Below the pieces are notes generated by a model, which saw only the letters and a list, made by a program, of their open reading frames with translations, did not search any database and was not told the origin of the DNA. From contig NZ_CP049143.1 in the NCBI RefSeq assembly GCF_011044495.1, positions 1,302,001 through 1,366,000 of the forward strand: a stretch of 64,000 bases of DNA. The letters are read 5' to 3'. Source of the DNA: Roseimicrobium sp. ORNL1 (lineage in GTDB: Bacteria > Verrucomicrobiota > Verrucomicrobiia > Verrucomicrobiales > Verrucomicrobiaceae). Positions 34,585 through 44,498 of the stretch are shown piece by piece; within the stretch, counting starts at the first letter, position 1; every line of letters begins with the position of its first letter. A program made the position numbers and the translations under genes.

Positions 34585-35864
34585 TACGAGAACAGATGGT
34601 TGAGATTGCGCGAGGCGTTTGAGAAGGAATTCGTCTCCACACCGAGTCGTTGCTTCAGGGTGATGTACAGGTCCCCGAGCAGCGGTGCGTCCTTCGCCTT
34701 CGCATCGATGGCGAGGTGCTGACCATGCTTGAAGCCACCCCCGGCGACCAGCGTCGGCAGGTTGGCATTGCTGTGGCGGCTGGCATCTCCCATGCCCGTA
34801 CCGAGCAGAATCACCGTATCGTCGAGCAGTGATTTGCCTTGAGGATTCTTCTTTTCCGAAAGCTGCCGCAGGAATCCGGCAAAGCACTCCATGTGCGCGC
34901 GCTCGATGGCGAGAAGGTCGCGAATCATCTCGGGATCATTCCCGTGATGCGAGAGGGCGTGGTAACCGGCTTTCAACACTTCACCGTCGATGGCGAATAC
35001 TTGTCCCAGGCCATCAAGGAAAAGCGACATCACCCGCGTGGAGCCCGAGTCCATCGCCAGGGTCATGAGATCATACATGATGGAGCCCGCCTCCATTTGC
35101 AGGTTGGGCGTGATGGGATCGTAACTGGGCAGCTTGTAGCCTGGGTCTTTTGCAGGCTGATCCAGCGCGACCAGCTGGCGTTCCATCTTCTTTTCCACAC
35201 TGCGGAAGGAGTCGAAGAACTCGTCGAGCTTTTCCTTGTCGCGCTGGGGCAGGTTGGCCTGCAGGCGCTTGGCATCGTCCAGCACGCTATCCAGGGAACT
35301 CTGGCCGCTCTTGATGAGGTACTCCGTGCGCTCTCTGGAGGCCTGGGAGGCGAAGAGCTGGCGGTAGAGCACGCTGGGCCGCAGGATGGGCGGCAGTCCC
35401 ACGCCCTGCTTGGTGAAGCTCATCGACTTGGCGCCCTCGCCCATGCCTGTGGCCAGCTCGATGGAGGCGAAGCGTGACTTCCCACCGAGTTGATCGGCAA
35501 GCTGCTGGTCCAGCGAGTAGGCGCCAGGGGTGTTGCCGCAGAGGAAGTTCGGCCACGCCGTGTGGCCATTGGCCGCGCGGTGATCGAGACCGGAGAAAAC
35601 AGTGAATTTGTTGCGGAAGGGCTCGAGTGGCTTCAGGCTGGTCGGCATCTCATAGCCCTTGCCTGCCGTCGTGGGGAAGAATGCCGGCTGATGCCAGCCC
35701 AGATAGGAGCCAATGGCGACAAAGTTTTTAGCACCTTTGGCAGCCGTGGTGGCTGCTGCGGCCTTTGAGCTCAGGGCTTCCAGGGCTGGCAACGCGATCA
35801 GCGCGGACGCACTGCGGAGAAATTGGCGGCGGTTGAGTGTCGGGGGCGACGAGTGATGGGACAT
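34584..35864 (-). CDS. DUF1552 protein, Tat-exported
   Basis: 426 residues. Twin-arginine signal NRRQFLRSASALIALPALEAL at the N-terminus. The body has the DUF1552 pattern (GLDHRAANGHTAWPNFLCG, ending with VETNSFSNASRNLNHLF), a relative of the DUF1501/alkaline-phosphatase-like fold. Translationally coupled to the DUF1592 gene. The pair is a hallmark of Planctomycetota and Verrucomicrobiota. Confidence 0.9.
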   Translation of the reverse strand: MSHHSSPPTLNRRQFLRSASALIALPALEALSSKAAAATTAAKGAKNFVAIGSYLGWHQPAFFPTTAGKGYEMPTSLKPLEPFRNKFTVFSGLDHRAANGHTAWPNFLCGNTPGAYSLDQQLADQLGGKSRFASIELATGMGEGAKSMSFTKQGVGLPPILRPSVLYRQLFASQASRERTEYLIKSGQSSLDSVLDDAKRLQANLPQRDKEKLDEFFDSFRSVEKKMERQLVALDQPAKDPGYKLPSYDPITPNLQMEAGSIMYDLMTLAMDSGSTRVMSLFLDGLGQVFAIDGEVLKAGYHALSHHGNDPEMIRDLLAIERAHMECFAGFLRQLSEKKNPQGKSLLDDTVILLGTGMGDASRHSNANLPTLVAGGGFKHGQHLAIDAKAKDAPLLGDLYITLKQRLGVETNSFSNASRNLNHLFS

Positions 35865-36095
35865 TGAAAAGCAGACGGGGGTTCGGGACGGCTACCGCAG
35901 AACGGAGCAATGAAGAGAAGCGACTGCGTCTGAATTCATTGAGCCAAGCACGATACGCACCGGGAGCGGGGCAGATTTCTGGAACTGCCAGTGATCCCTT
36001 TTATATTCAACCGCTTTTATTCCTCTGCGAGCCCTTGTACTCGCGCGTAAGAAAATCCTTGCGAGGCGGAGACAATCTGTGACGAAATTTGCACA

Positions 36096-36932
36096 ATGAA
36101 AAATTTTGCCCGCACCCTCGCATTGCTCCTCCTTGCCTGCGGCCTCAAGACCTTTGCTCACGAACCGAGCGTGGCTCAAGCTGCCGTCCCCGGCAAGGGG
36201 CTCCGGGTGCTGGTGTATTCCAACACCGCTTTCTACCGGCATCCGGACATTCCGGGCATCAATCGCTGGCTCGTCCTGCTCGGACATGAGAACGGCTTTG
36301 AGGTGGATGTGACGGAGCACTTCAAGGACATGACACCTCCGGTGCTGGCGAAGTACGATGTGCTCCTGCTGAACAACGCCAACGAACTCGACAAGGTCCT
36401 GCCAGAGGAGCAGCGCAAGGCCGTGGAAGATTGGTTCACCAAAGGCAAGAAAGGCATCGTGGGCCTGCACGCTGCACTGGTGCACCAGACGAACTGGCCG
36501 TGGCTGAACCAACTCGGCGGTTGTGACTTCAACAGCGACTCAGACTTCATGAAGGCGAAGGTCACCATCGATCCCGCGGCAAAAGATTTTCCCGGACTGA
36601 AAGGCGAGCCGTCTGAATTCACGATCGAGGCAGACTGGACGAACCACGACCGCAGCGTCACCGGCCTTCCCGGCTTCAAGGTCCTGATGCGTGTGGACGA
36701 ATCCACCTACACGCCCGTGCGCGAGTATTTCAAGACCCGCAATGGCAAGCCCATGGGCGCAGATCACCCCATCGCTTGGACTCATGAACCCGCCACTGGT
36801 GGTCGTTTCTTCTACACCGAGTTCGGCCACGATCTGCGCTCCCTGAGCACACCTTTCGTGAGGAAGTTCATCCTCGAAGGCATCAAGTGGTCAGGGGAAT
36901 CGGCGATGGTGGCGAAGGAGAAGAAGCAGTAG
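36096..36932 (+). CDS. Secreted ThuA-like protein
   Basis: 278 residues. Signal peptide (about 1-21), then a ThuA/glutamine-amidotransferase-like fold: VLVYSNTAFYRHPDIPGIN, LLLNNANELDKVLPEEQRKA, GIVGLHAALVHQTNWPWLNQLGG, ending with GGRFFYTEFGHD. ThuA-like proteins are linked to trehalose and other keto-sugar metabolism. The 231 bp upstream, shared with the divergent DUF1552 gene, show no clear promoter. Confidence 0.87.
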   Translation: MKNFARTLALLLLACGLKTFAHEPSVAQAAVPGKGLRVLVYSNTAFYRHPDIPGINRWLVLLGHENGFEVDVTEHFKDMTPPVLAKYDVLLLNNANELDKVLPEEQRKAVEDWFTKGKKGIVGLHAALVHQTNWPWLNQLGGCDFNSDSDFMKAKVTIDPAAKDFPGLKGEPSEFTIEADWTNHDRSVTGLPGFKVLMRVDESTYTPVREYFKTRNGKPMGADHPIAWTHEPATGGRFFYTEFGHDLRSLSTPFVRKFILEGIKWSGESAMVAKEKKQ

Positions 36933-36956
36933 TGAATGGAGGGGGATGAACGTCGG

Positions 36957-37367
36957 CTAGAGCTTCGGCGCCACCAAGAGCCCTACGCCGAGTGAAGTGA
37001 TCAGGGCGAGGATGGCAAGGGCGATCCTCCACGTGATCACCATCACCTTGTCGCGATAGGCCTTGAATTCCTTCAAAGCCTCAAGACATGCCCTGGATTT
37101 CTCCTGGCCTTCGCCCGCGCGGGAGATGACCTCCTCCCAGCGAGCCCGGGCTTCCTCGAATCGGCCCTGCTGGACATGAATGCGTGCCAGAAGATCCAGC
37201 TCCGCGACACTCGCGCGGCTGATACCTCCATGGCAAAGCACCTTCTCTGCTTCTTCCAGCAGATTGAATGAAGCCAGTTCAGCGGCACGCGCCATGCGCA
37301 GCCGCATATTCAGGTCCCGGCACATGAGGTCCATCTCCGGGACTTCTTCCTTCGATGAGGGAGGCAT
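36957..37367 (-). CDS. Small helical protein with C-terminal membrane anchor
   Basis: 136 residues from ATG 37367, 12 bp after the Hsp70-like stop. A TPR-like helical stretch (ELDLLARIHVQQGRFEEARARWEEVISRAGEG) is followed by one C-terminal membrane helix (about 112-132). This is a tail-anchored layout. Last gene of the chaperone-kinase operon. Confidence 0.65.
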   Translation of the reverse strand: MPPSSKEEVPEMDLMCRDLNMRLRMARAAELASFNLLEEAEKVLCHGGISRASVAELDLLARIHVQQGRFEEARARWEEVISRAGEGQEKSRACLEALKEFKAYRDKVMVITWRIALAILALITSLGVGLLVAPKL

Positions 37368-37378
37368 AACAAGCGGTG

Positions 37379-39868
37379 TTACAGAATGGTCGCTCCAATG
37401 CCTCTCTGGGCCTTTTGCGCCTCGTCTGGTGGCAACAGGTTCCACAACTTGCGTACCACATCCTGAAGCCCGTCGATGTTGTTTTGTTGCAGGTAGTTCC
37501 GCCCGCGTTCGAGCAGTCGCTCGGCCGCGTTCACGTCTTGAAACTTGCTGCGATCGCGTTCAAGCCGCCGGAACTGGTCCACCCAGAATCCTGGAAGTGA
37601 GAAAAGGATCTGCGCATACAGAGAGTTGCCCTCCCTGATACGTGTTGCCAGGCGATCGGTCTGTTTTTTGGTAATGATCGAATCCACAAGTTCGGACCAG
37701 TCTTCCACCTTGTCGCGCTGGGCACCTGTACCGTGTTCACTTGCAAGCTTCTTGAGATCCTCCTGCAATTCCCGGGCCTCTGAGACGAGGGTCGGCCACT
37801 TGAGTTTCTCTTCGACGGAATCCAGCTTGAGCTGAAACTCCAGGAGTCTCGCCTGCGCTTTTTCAGCGGCCGCGGGATCCCCTTTGGCGGCACGCACGAC
37901 GTCATCGCGCTCTTGATCGGCTTCGAGTTTGTCCAGTTCCCCAGTAACATCACTTTCCTCGGCTTCTGCTGCCTTCCCTTTCAAGGTGTCCAATCGTACT
38001 TTCTCGGCCTTCAGTGTTTGAACAAGCACTGTCGGATCAGCACTGGCTTTTTCTACCTCCAATTGTTTGGTGAACTCTTCGTCCAACAGAGGGAAATACG
38101 TCTCGAGGATCAAGGTACGGGATTCGCTGACTCTCAAGGTGAGTTCCATGTCAGCCCCCATCGGCAGGTCCCGTTTGATCATGGAAGAATCAATAATGAG
38201 CCTGCCAATCTCCCGGTTGCGGTCGGCGTGTTCATTCTCGCCCTCGATGATGGGAATCTGGATGGAGTCACCAGGCTGGCCGGCTTTCAGCGTCACGGTG
38301 GTCTTGTAGGCCGTGGGCCAGCGCTTCTTCTGTGGCAATCCCGATCCACTCTTGAAGAACACGTCCACGGTATTGTCGGCTTTGGCGAGTCCGATGGATT
38401 TCACCAGAGGTTGCTCTTCAATGACCGCGCCGATGGTGTACACCACGTGGTCGGGTACAGGCTTTTGATGGGTTCCCTGCGGATCCACGATTTCGATGTG
38501 GAAGGTGTTTCGAAACCCTTTTTCGGCCAGCAGATTGGCCATGAAAGCGCCTTCGTTGTTGAGCGGAACCTGGCCGCTTCTCCACTTGGTATCGCGGTTC
38601 ACGAATTCAATGGTGAATCCGGATGTGGAAGTTCCAGATGGGCTGGTCACTTTCCCGGCAATGAGCGGATCGTTGTCGTGCCCCACCGTCTTGTATTTGT
38701 CCGAGATATTCACCTGGAACTCGCCCACCGTTGCCTTCCTCTGTAGCTTGGCGTCGATCTTCTGCGTCCCTGAAAACACCGCCGCACCACGCGCCACCAC
38801 CGTCAGAGGATCCTGGCTGAAATCAATCGGGATGCCCAGACCAGAAGCAAGCATTTCGCGGAAGTAGGGAGCCTTGGTCGGCCCTCCTACAACGATGACT
38901 TTCTGCACTGCGTGGCTTCCGAGATTTTTTTCCTGGAGCACTTTGCGGCAGATATCGACTGACCGGATGATGATGGGTTCGGCAATGCGAATCAGATCAT
39001 CACGGGTCACAATCAACTCATCACATTCAATGGTATCGCCTGACGCGTCTTCAAACGTGACGCCTCCGCTGAGAGTGGTCTTGTGTTTGGTGGAAAGCTC
39101 GATTTTGGCATTCTCCACGGCGTGCTTGATGCGCATCAGCACCAGTTTCCAGCGATCGGATCCGCGATTGAAGTCAGGGAGATCGTAGTTCCTGATCAAT
39201 TGAGGAGCGATCAACTTTTCGACGATTGCCCAATCGATATCCGAACCACCCAGGAAGTTGTCGCCGCCGTGATGCACAACGTTAATCATGCCCTCCTCTG
39301 CTCGGATCAGAGCTGCATCGAAAGTGCCGCCGCCGAAGTCATAGACCAGCCAGTAGGCCTTTTCGGAGTCGATCTGGAATCCGTAGGCGAGGGCTGCGGC
39401 CACGGGTTCTTGAAGCAAGGGGCTGGAAACGAGTCCGGCCAGCTCAGCCGCTCGTCGGGTCGCATCGCACTGATGCAGTTCGAAGGCCGCTGGGACCGTG
39501 ATCACCGCGGACTGGATGGCTTCACCAGTGGCGGCTTCCACGGAGCGCCGCAGTTCCTTCAGTACCTCGGAAGACAGGTCTTCCGGCTTGCGCAGCTGGC
39601 CGCTGGAACCAAACCGATACTGATGCGGCGTTCCCATCTGGCGCTTGAACTCGACGTAGGCATCCTCGTAGCTGCGATCACCCACCGTGGCGTTCTTGGC
39701 GCGAGTTCCCACGCGAACCACGCCCTGCTTGTTGATGAACACGGCGGAAGGCGTGACGTCCTGGTCGTCCACATTCTTGATGATCTGTGGCTCCACGCCA
39801 TTCAGTACAGCAATCGCGCTGTTTGTGGTGCCAAGGTCGATCCCAAAATCAATCGTGCTTCTGCTCAT
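37379..39868 (-). CDS. Hsp70-like ATPase with extended coiled-coil C-terminus
   Basis: 829 residues, some 190 longer than DnaK. The actin-like ATPase is intact: GIDLGTTNSAIAV (phosphate 1), YDFGGGTFDAALI (phosphate 2) and VIVVGGPTKAPYFREML (adenosine). The substrate-binding beta domain (about 385-560) diverges: VGEFQVNISDKYKTVG and DHVVYTIGAVIEEQP. The last ~230 residues are charged coiled coil with no EEVD-like end. Sits with a GrpE-like and a J-like gene, 15 bp after the former. Substrate unknown; a dedicated rather than a housekeeping chaperone is likely. Confidence 0.86.
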   Translation of the reverse strand: MSRSTIDFGIDLGTTNSAIAVLNGVEPQIIKNVDDQDVTPSAVFINKQGVVRVGTRAKNATVGDRSYEDAYVEFKRQMGTPHQYRFGSSGQLRKPEDLSSEVLKELRRSVEAATGEAIQSAVITVPAAFELHQCDATRRAAELAGLVSSPLLQEPVAAALAYGFQIDSEKAYWLVYDFGGGTFDAALIRAEEGMINVVHHGGDNFLGGSDIDWAIVEKLIAPQLIRNYDLPDFNRGSDRWKLVLMRIKHAVENAKIELSTKHKTTLSGGVTFEDASGDTIECDELIVTRDDLIRIAEPIIIRSVDICRKVLQEKNLGSHAVQKVIVVGGPTKAPYFREMLASGLGIPIDFSQDPLTVVARGAAVFSGTQKIDAKLQRKATVGEFQVNISDKYKTVGHDNDPLIAGKVTSPSGTSTSGFTIEFVNRDTKWRSGQVPLNNEGAFMANLLAEKGFRNTFHIEIVDPQGTHQKPVPDHVVYTIGAVIEEQPLVKSIGLAKADNTVDVFFKSGSGLPQKKRWPTAYKTTVTLKAGQPGDSIQIPIIEGENEHADRNREIGRLIIDSSMIKRDLPMGADMELTLRVSESRTLILETYFPLLDEEFTKQLEVEKASADPTVLVQTLKAEKVRLDTLKGKAAEAEESDVTGELDKLEADQERDDVVRAAKGDPAAAEKAQARLLEFQLKLDSVEEKLKWPTLVSEARELQEDLKKLASEHGTGAQRDKVEDWSELVDSIITKKQTDRLATRIREGNSLYAQILFSLPGFWVDQFRRLERDRSKFQDVNAAERLLERGRNYLQQNNIDGLQDVVRKLWNLLPPDEAQKAQRGIGATIL

Positions 39869-39883
39869 GTGCGGTGAAATGGA

Positions 39884-40372
39884 TTACTGTTCTTTCTTGG
39901 AAGCTGGTACGGCAATGTCGATCTCCCCACGTTGCACCATCGTCTGATGCCACATGATCGTGGGTCTGATGGTGCGGATGACCCGCTCTTTGGTGATGCC
40001 TTCCTGCGCCTCTTCGGTCACCACCTGCTCGGGCAGGCCGGCATCAAATTCCTGGTTGCGCCGGTCGATCACCCGAATACCCAGACTTCCAATGGTCTCT
40101 TGTATGGTATGGAGAGAATTCGCGACCTTGCGGATGTCCTGGGATGAAAACTCGGTCTTGGCCTCTCCCGAGTCGGAATCCAGAACCACGGTGCCGAGAC
40201 GCCAGATTTGGTTCGTGATGTGAATCCAGGACTTCATCATTTCTTCCTGGCGCTTGATGAACTCCAGGGAGAATTCCGTCTTGGCAGGTGATGTCTCCTG
40301 GGCATTTCCTGCCATCTGCTCTGCCGTGGGAAACGGCACATGGGGAATCTCAAGAGTCTTGGGTAGTTTCAT
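39884..40372 (-). CDS. GrpE-like protein, presumed nucleotide exchange factor of the operon
   Basis: 162 residues from ATG 40372. A helical N-terminus (FIKRQEEMMKSWIHITNQIWRLG...) leads to a short beta end (RTIRPTIMWHQTMVQRGEIDIAVPAS), where GrpE proteins carry their Hsp70-contacting beta wing. Sequence identity with GrpE is low by eye, so the call rests on architecture and on the Hsp70-like gene 15 bp downstream. Confidence 0.5.
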   Translation of the reverse strand: MKLPKTLEIPHVPFPTAEQMAGNAQETSPAKTEFSLEFIKRQEEMMKSWIHITNQIWRLGTVVLDSDSGEAKTEFSSQDIRKVANSLHTIQETIGSLGIRVIDRRNQEFDAGLPEQVVTEEAQEGITKERVIRTIRPTIMWHQTMVQRGEIDIAVPASKKEQ

Positions 40373-40422
40373 GATGTGGCGATGATGCAAGTTGAGTGGG
40401 TGAGAGAGGAGGGGGCGAAGCA

Positions 40423-42318
40423 TCAACCGTAGCGCCCGGGTCCGTCTCCCACGGACCATCCCTTGCGCACCATCTCTTCAACGCCGGGGAAAGTATCAGG
40501 GGACTTCATGCCATTGAAGTTTTTCAGGATGAATCTGGCTAGCCACCACACGACGCAGCCCGCGAGAGTTCCGATAATCGCGCCGGCAATCCAGTCATCC
40601 GTGGTGGGCCTGCTAATCTTGAAAGCCATGGCTCCGACGATCGCACAAGCGAGCCACAGCAGGCAGCCGGCCGTGTCGGCATTGCCGTATTTCCCCTTGC
40701 AGGTATGGCAGCGGGGGATTGGCACGGATCCCTTGCGATATTGCACCCCTCCATACGAGCGAACCACATCGCCATACAGGGCGAGTTGAAAGGTGGCATC
40801 CTTCGAGGCCGGTTCACGCCCACAGAAGTGGCAGGTGGCGTCCTTCTTGCTTTCCGCAAGGGCCTTGGCGTCTCCCTGAAGGCGTGTTCTGAGGTCGGAA
40901 TCAATGGCCAGCTTCAAGGCCAGCTGGATGGCTTCCTCGGCAGCGGTGTGATTTTGATGTTTGTTGTGCGCCTCAATGCTGATGCTGCGAATCGCCATGG
41001 CAGCTGAGTCCATCATCTGCTGGTACGCCTCGCTCTTTCCACCGATTTGGGCAACGAGAGCGGGAAATTGTGGCAGGATCCTGGCGCGCACCTGCTCAAG
41101 CTTTTGCGCGGACGAGGCTGAGCTGCCCGTCATTTCCTCCAGAGTCTTGAAAAGAGGGGCCAGATGTTTCCAGGCCAGATTGTTCTTCCCAATGGAGATG
41201 TTCTTGATGAGACGCTCGCGAACCTGGGTGCCTGTCGCAAAGGCAAGGGCCTTTTCGAGAAGCTCGACAAACGTATGATTGTCACCCGTCTCTGTCTGAT
41301 AGGAGATCACCACTGTGGCGACGGTTCCGGCCACTTCGTCAAACAAGTCGGAGCGCTGGTGGCTGTCCACCCCGTGAAACAGGTCAAAGAGAGCCATCAG
41401 CGGCTTGCAGTGTTCCATCAGTTCCACCACCGCTTGCGTGCCTTTCTTCGGATCCTTGCTGGCCTTCTCCCGAGTGGATTGCACGAGCTGTTCCACTCGC
41501 TTTCGGGTGGGCGTGAGCACCAGCTCCGCAGTACTGTCTACGTCATCCTGGCCTTGATGCGTCTCGCGCATGAAGTCGACGTGGTACTGCGCCCAATCCA
41601 TCCGTTCCTTTTCAGCAAATCTCAACGCCGCCTCGGCATTGATCCGGTCGAATGCCTGTGGCAGCACCTGCCGCATCCGGCGTACGAATCCCGTGGTCAG
41701 TGCCTCATCCGCCAGGGACCGCACACGCTCCTTCATCACCTCCCACAGTTCATCCGTGCCGGCTAGGTCCTCCCAGCGCTGGAATGCCTCTTTCCAGTGG
41801 CCTTTCACCTTCTCATCACGATCATCCACCTCGTCGGTCGTGATCTGATGGTTCGTCCAGTCCAGGGCGAACATGTGAAACATCACCGCCAGATTGTGGC
41901 GTGCTGTCTGTGAACCCTCGTTCTCCCGATCCACCCAGATGTCGATGGCCTTTTGTCCATCGCCCGCCAGCACCGCTTGAATGGCTGGGTCACTCTTGCT
42001 CTCACCAAACTTTTCTGGCCAATACCAGAAGAACTCATCCACCAGGCGATGTTCTGGCTCCTTCATCCGGGCAAGTGCCGATCGGACCTGTTCCACGGAG
42101 GGCGGCGCCACCGCGGCAAAGGCAGCTTGCGCGATTCCACCCCCACCCATCTCCTCCAGCATTTGCAGTTTCTGCACTTGCCTGGAGACTTCCTTGGGAC
42201 TGGCATCGACTGGCAGTCCGGTGATGCGGAAAATATTCTTTTGATAGAGCTCAAGGGTGGCCGCTTCCATAAGCGACTCGCAGTCGATAGGCTCTATTTT
42301 TGGTCTGGCGGTTTCCAC
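40423..42318 (-). CDS. J-like membrane protein with zinc-ribbon, HPD motif missing
   Basis: 631 residues. Near residues 20-60, YQKNIFRITGLPVDASPKEVSRQV has the shape of a J-domain opening, but no HPD follows. A long helical region (60-480) contains no repeats I can name. Cys pairs CHFC and CHTC at about 495-550 look like a split zinc ribbon. Two membrane helices (around AGCLLWLACAIVGAMAF and WIAGAIIGTLAGCVVWWLARF) end in a short cytoplasmic tail. In the operon it sits where a DnaJ co-chaperone would be expected. An Hsp70-recruiting role without HPD would be atypical. Confidence 0.6.
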   Translation of the reverse strand: METARPKIEPIDCESLMEAATLELYQKNIFRITGLPVDASPKEVSRQVQKLQMLEEMGGGGIAQAAFAAVAPPSVEQVRSALARMKEPEHRLVDEFFWYWPEKFGESKSDPAIQAVLAGDGQKAIDIWVDRENEGSQTARHNLAVMFHMFALDWTNHQITTDEVDDRDEKVKGHWKEAFQRWEDLAGTDELWEVMKERVRSLADEALTTGFVRRMRQVLPQAFDRINAEAALRFAEKERMDWAQYHVDFMRETHQGQDDVDSTAELVLTPTRKRVEQLVQSTREKASKDPKKGTQAVVELMEHCKPLMALFDLFHGVDSHQRSDLFDEVAGTVATVVISYQTETGDNHTFVELLEKALAFATGTQVRERLIKNISIGKNNLAWKHLAPLFKTLEEMTGSSASSAQKLEQVRARILPQFPALVAQIGGKSEAYQQMMDSAAMAIRSISIEAHNKHQNHTAAEEAIQLALKLAIDSDLRTRLQGDAKALAESKKDATCHFCGREPASKDATFQLALYGDVVRSYGGVQYRKGSVPIPRCHTCKGKYGNADTAGCLLWLACAIVGAMAFKISRPTTDDWIAGAIIGTLAGCVVWWLARFILKNFNGMKSPDTFPGVEEMVRKGWSVGDGPGRYG

Positions 42319-42416
42319 AGGGATGGCTGTTGGAGTTTCTTGCTACTTACTGCGTGGGAATCATTCGAGTGCAGCGGGATTGGGAGTCCCTTTGCATGGT
42401 GGTTCGACAGGAGGCG

Positions 42417-43514
42417 CTACATGGAGATGCCACACCGCCAGAGGCGGACCTGGCGATCGTATTTCCTCCTCAGTTCAGGCCATTTGTTGAAGGCCTCTTC
42501 CATGAGGTCGGCTGCCTCAGGAAGCCGGCCTTGCTTTTTCAGTTCGAGGGCCTGTCCCGCCATGGTCTGGGCGAGCTGTTCATTGGGTGAAGCATGACCT
42601 GTACCCAACGCGGCCTTTGAGCCCTCCGATGTCGTGGAGGGTGCAGGAGCATGCTCCGTTCCGGGACGCCACTGTTCCAGAGCGTCCAGCATCTCCATGG
42701 CGTTCGCATAGCGGTCTCCCGGCTGGATGCTCAAGGAGCGCGCGATCACGATATCCAGTGTGCCGTTCACATCGGCATTGAAATCAGAGGCCGGGCGCAC
42801 AACCTCATTGAACAGATCACGGCTTCCCCAGCCAAAGTTGCTTGGGAATTTGTAGGGGAGATGATCCGTCAGTAGCAGGTAGAGGGTGGTGCCAATGGCC
42901 CACACATCCGCGGAGCAGGAATCCCCCTTGCTTTCGCTGAAGGCCTCCGGTGGCTTGAAACTGATGGTGCCGGCGGCAGTGGCGAGAAGCGTGAGCGGAT
43001 TGACCCGCTTCGCCAGGCCGAAGTCGCTGATGCGTGCTCTTAGTCCATCGGCCTCGTAGCCCACGAGAATGTTCTGGGGTTTGATGTCGCGATGGACAAT
43101 CGGCGGCTGCTCCCTGTGGGCTACCGTGAGGCCGCGACAGACCTGTTTGATCAGATTCACCGTCGTTTCGACGGGGACAAAATCGCCGCCATAGGAGTGC
43201 CAGAAATTTTCCAGACTGCCGCCCGGCACATTCTCCATCGTAAAATAACCGAAGAGTCCCTTCCTGGCTTGTACCGTGTTGGCATCAAAGACGCGGACGA
43301 TATTCGGATGGCCAATTCGGGAGAGCATGATGGCCTCGCCAAGCATGACTTCGATATCCGGCAAGGTCATGCCGGGCGACTTGAAGACTTTCATGGCCTG
43401 TCGTCCCAAGAAGCGGTGCTTGACGCGGTACACCTCGGCGAACGCACCCTCGCCCAAAAAGCGTTCCACTTCGTAGGTGTCGCGGATGTTCTGACCTTCT
43501 TCGAGGATTGCCAT
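42417..43514 (-). CDS. Ser/Thr protein kinase
   Basis: 365 residues from ATG 43514. Intact kinase domain (about 15-275): GEGAFAEVYRV P-loop, AMKVF lysine, HRDIKPQNIL catalytic loop and ISDFGLAKR metal motif, APE region as PPEAFS. The C-terminal ~80 residues are a TPR-like helix pair (LKKQGRLPEAADLMEEAFNKWPELRRKY). No membrane helix. It lies 13 bp after the GYF-like gene and 98 bp ahead of the J-like gene in one operon. Confidence 0.92.
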   Translation of the reverse strand: MAILEEGQNIRDTYEVERFLGEGAFAEVYRVKHRFLGRQAMKVFKSPGMTLPDIEVMLGEAIMLSRIGHPNIVRVFDANTVQARKGLFGYFTMENVPGGSLENFWHSYGGDFVPVETTVNLIKQVCRGLTVAHREQPPIVHRDIKPQNILVGYEADGLRARISDFGLAKRVNPLTLLATAAGTISFKPPEAFSESKGDSCSADVWAIGTTLYLLLTDHLPYKFPSNFGWGSRDLFNEVVRPASDFNADVNGTLDIVIARSLSIQPGDRYANAMEMLDALEQWRPGTEHAPAPSTTSEGSKAALGTGHASPNEQLAQTMAGQALELKKQGRLPEAADLMEEAFNKWPELRRKYDRQVRLWRCGISM

Positions 43515-43527
43515 GCCCTTTATCCCT

Positions 43528-44466
43528 CTATCGAATGGGGGTGCCAACCCTGTTCAGTTCCGCATTGAACGCGTCCACATCCTTGTTGTACTGGTCCGAG
43601 AGCGCTTGCACGTTTCCGTTGGTGGCATTGAGACGGCTCACTTTCTGATTGTACGCATTCACTGCGCGCTTGCTGGTGCGGTCGAGGAGACGTCGATCAC
43701 GATCCAGTTCGTTGGATAGGGTTCGGTAGTTGGCTTCCGCCGTCTCCAGGTCCTGCCTTTTTGTTTCCAGGGCGGTCTTCATCACCCGGAGGCGGTAGTA
43801 ATCGGAGTTGGGCACCCTGTAGGTCTGGCCCGAGGCATCGCGGTAGTACTGGACGTCCAGTGCGGGCGATGAGGACGTGCTGGACGTGTTGCGTCCCGAC
43901 GAAGTACCCGAATTTGAGGTCGACGGCAGGCGCCTTGATTCGGAGGGCGGATAGGTGGCAGGCCGTGAATCACGAGAAGTGTCCTGATACTTGCTGGCGA
44001 TGGAATGAGAGCCAGTAGAGGAGTCACCAATCGACCTATCTCTCTCGTTATATGATGTTGATGTCCGGGTCTGTGAGGCTGGCTTGGATGAGGTAGATGA
44101 AGACGAGCGTGACGAGGTGGAGTTTGAGGCGCTCGCGGGCTTGCTAAAGTAGGTCGGAAGATAGCCGAGAATTCCCAGAGACGTAATCCCCAGGAGCGCC
44201 ACGGCCACAATGCCCGGGAGACCGGAAGGGTTTGGTGACCGGGTTTCCGGTTGGGCCGGAGTTTGTGGGACCGACGGTGGCTTTAGGGATTGTTGCTCGT
44301 TGAGAGGGCGCGCGTGTGCCTGGCCGGTCGCTTGGACGGGCACATTCACCGGATACACGCCACCGGCGACCATGGCTTCGATGAAATGCAGATCAAACGG
44401 CCCCAGAACCTTGCCGCCGTGATGCACCAGGTATTCCGTAGGATCTGCGAGAGACGAAAGATTCAC
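43528..44466 (-). CDS. GYF-like membrane protein with Ser-rich linker and coiled coil
   Basis: 312 residues. Residues 11-40 (YLVHHGGKVLGPFDLHFIEAM) look like a GYF_2/DUF4339-type module, which in other proteins binds proline-rich partners. A membrane helix (about 85-105), a very Ser/Thr-rich stretch (110-205) and a C-terminal coiled coil follow. First gene of the operon. Possible membrane docking point for the kinase or chaperone; no direct evidence. Confidence 0.68.
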   Translation of the reverse strand: MNLSSLADPTEYLVHHGGKVLGPFDLHFIEAMVAGGVYPVNVPVQATGQAHARPLNEQQSLKPPSVPQTPAQPETRSPNPSGLPGIVAVALLGITSLGILGYLPTYFSKPASASNSTSSRSSSSTSSKPASQTRTSTSYNERDRSIGDSSTGSHSIASKYQDTSRDSRPATYPPSESRRLPSTSNSGTSSGRNTSSTSSSPALDVQYYRDASGQTYRVPNSDYYRLRVMKTALETKRQDLETAEANYRTLSNELDRDRRLLDRTSKRAVNAYNQKVSRLNATNGNVQALSDQYNKDVDAFNAELNRVGTPIR

Positions 44467-44476
44467 ACAGGGAAAA

Positions 44477-44492
44477 CGCTGAGTTCTCAGCG
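44477..44492. promoter_or_regulatory. Palindrome at the predicted start site of the chaperone-kinase operon
   Basis: CGCTGAGTTCTCAGCG: 7-bp perfect arms around 2 bases. It begins 7 bp downstream of the -10 element, covering the transcription start region. As RNA it would also form a 7-bp hairpin at the 5' end. Fits a repressor operator or a regulatory hairpin. Confidence 0.6.
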
Positions 44493-44498
44493 CTGAAT

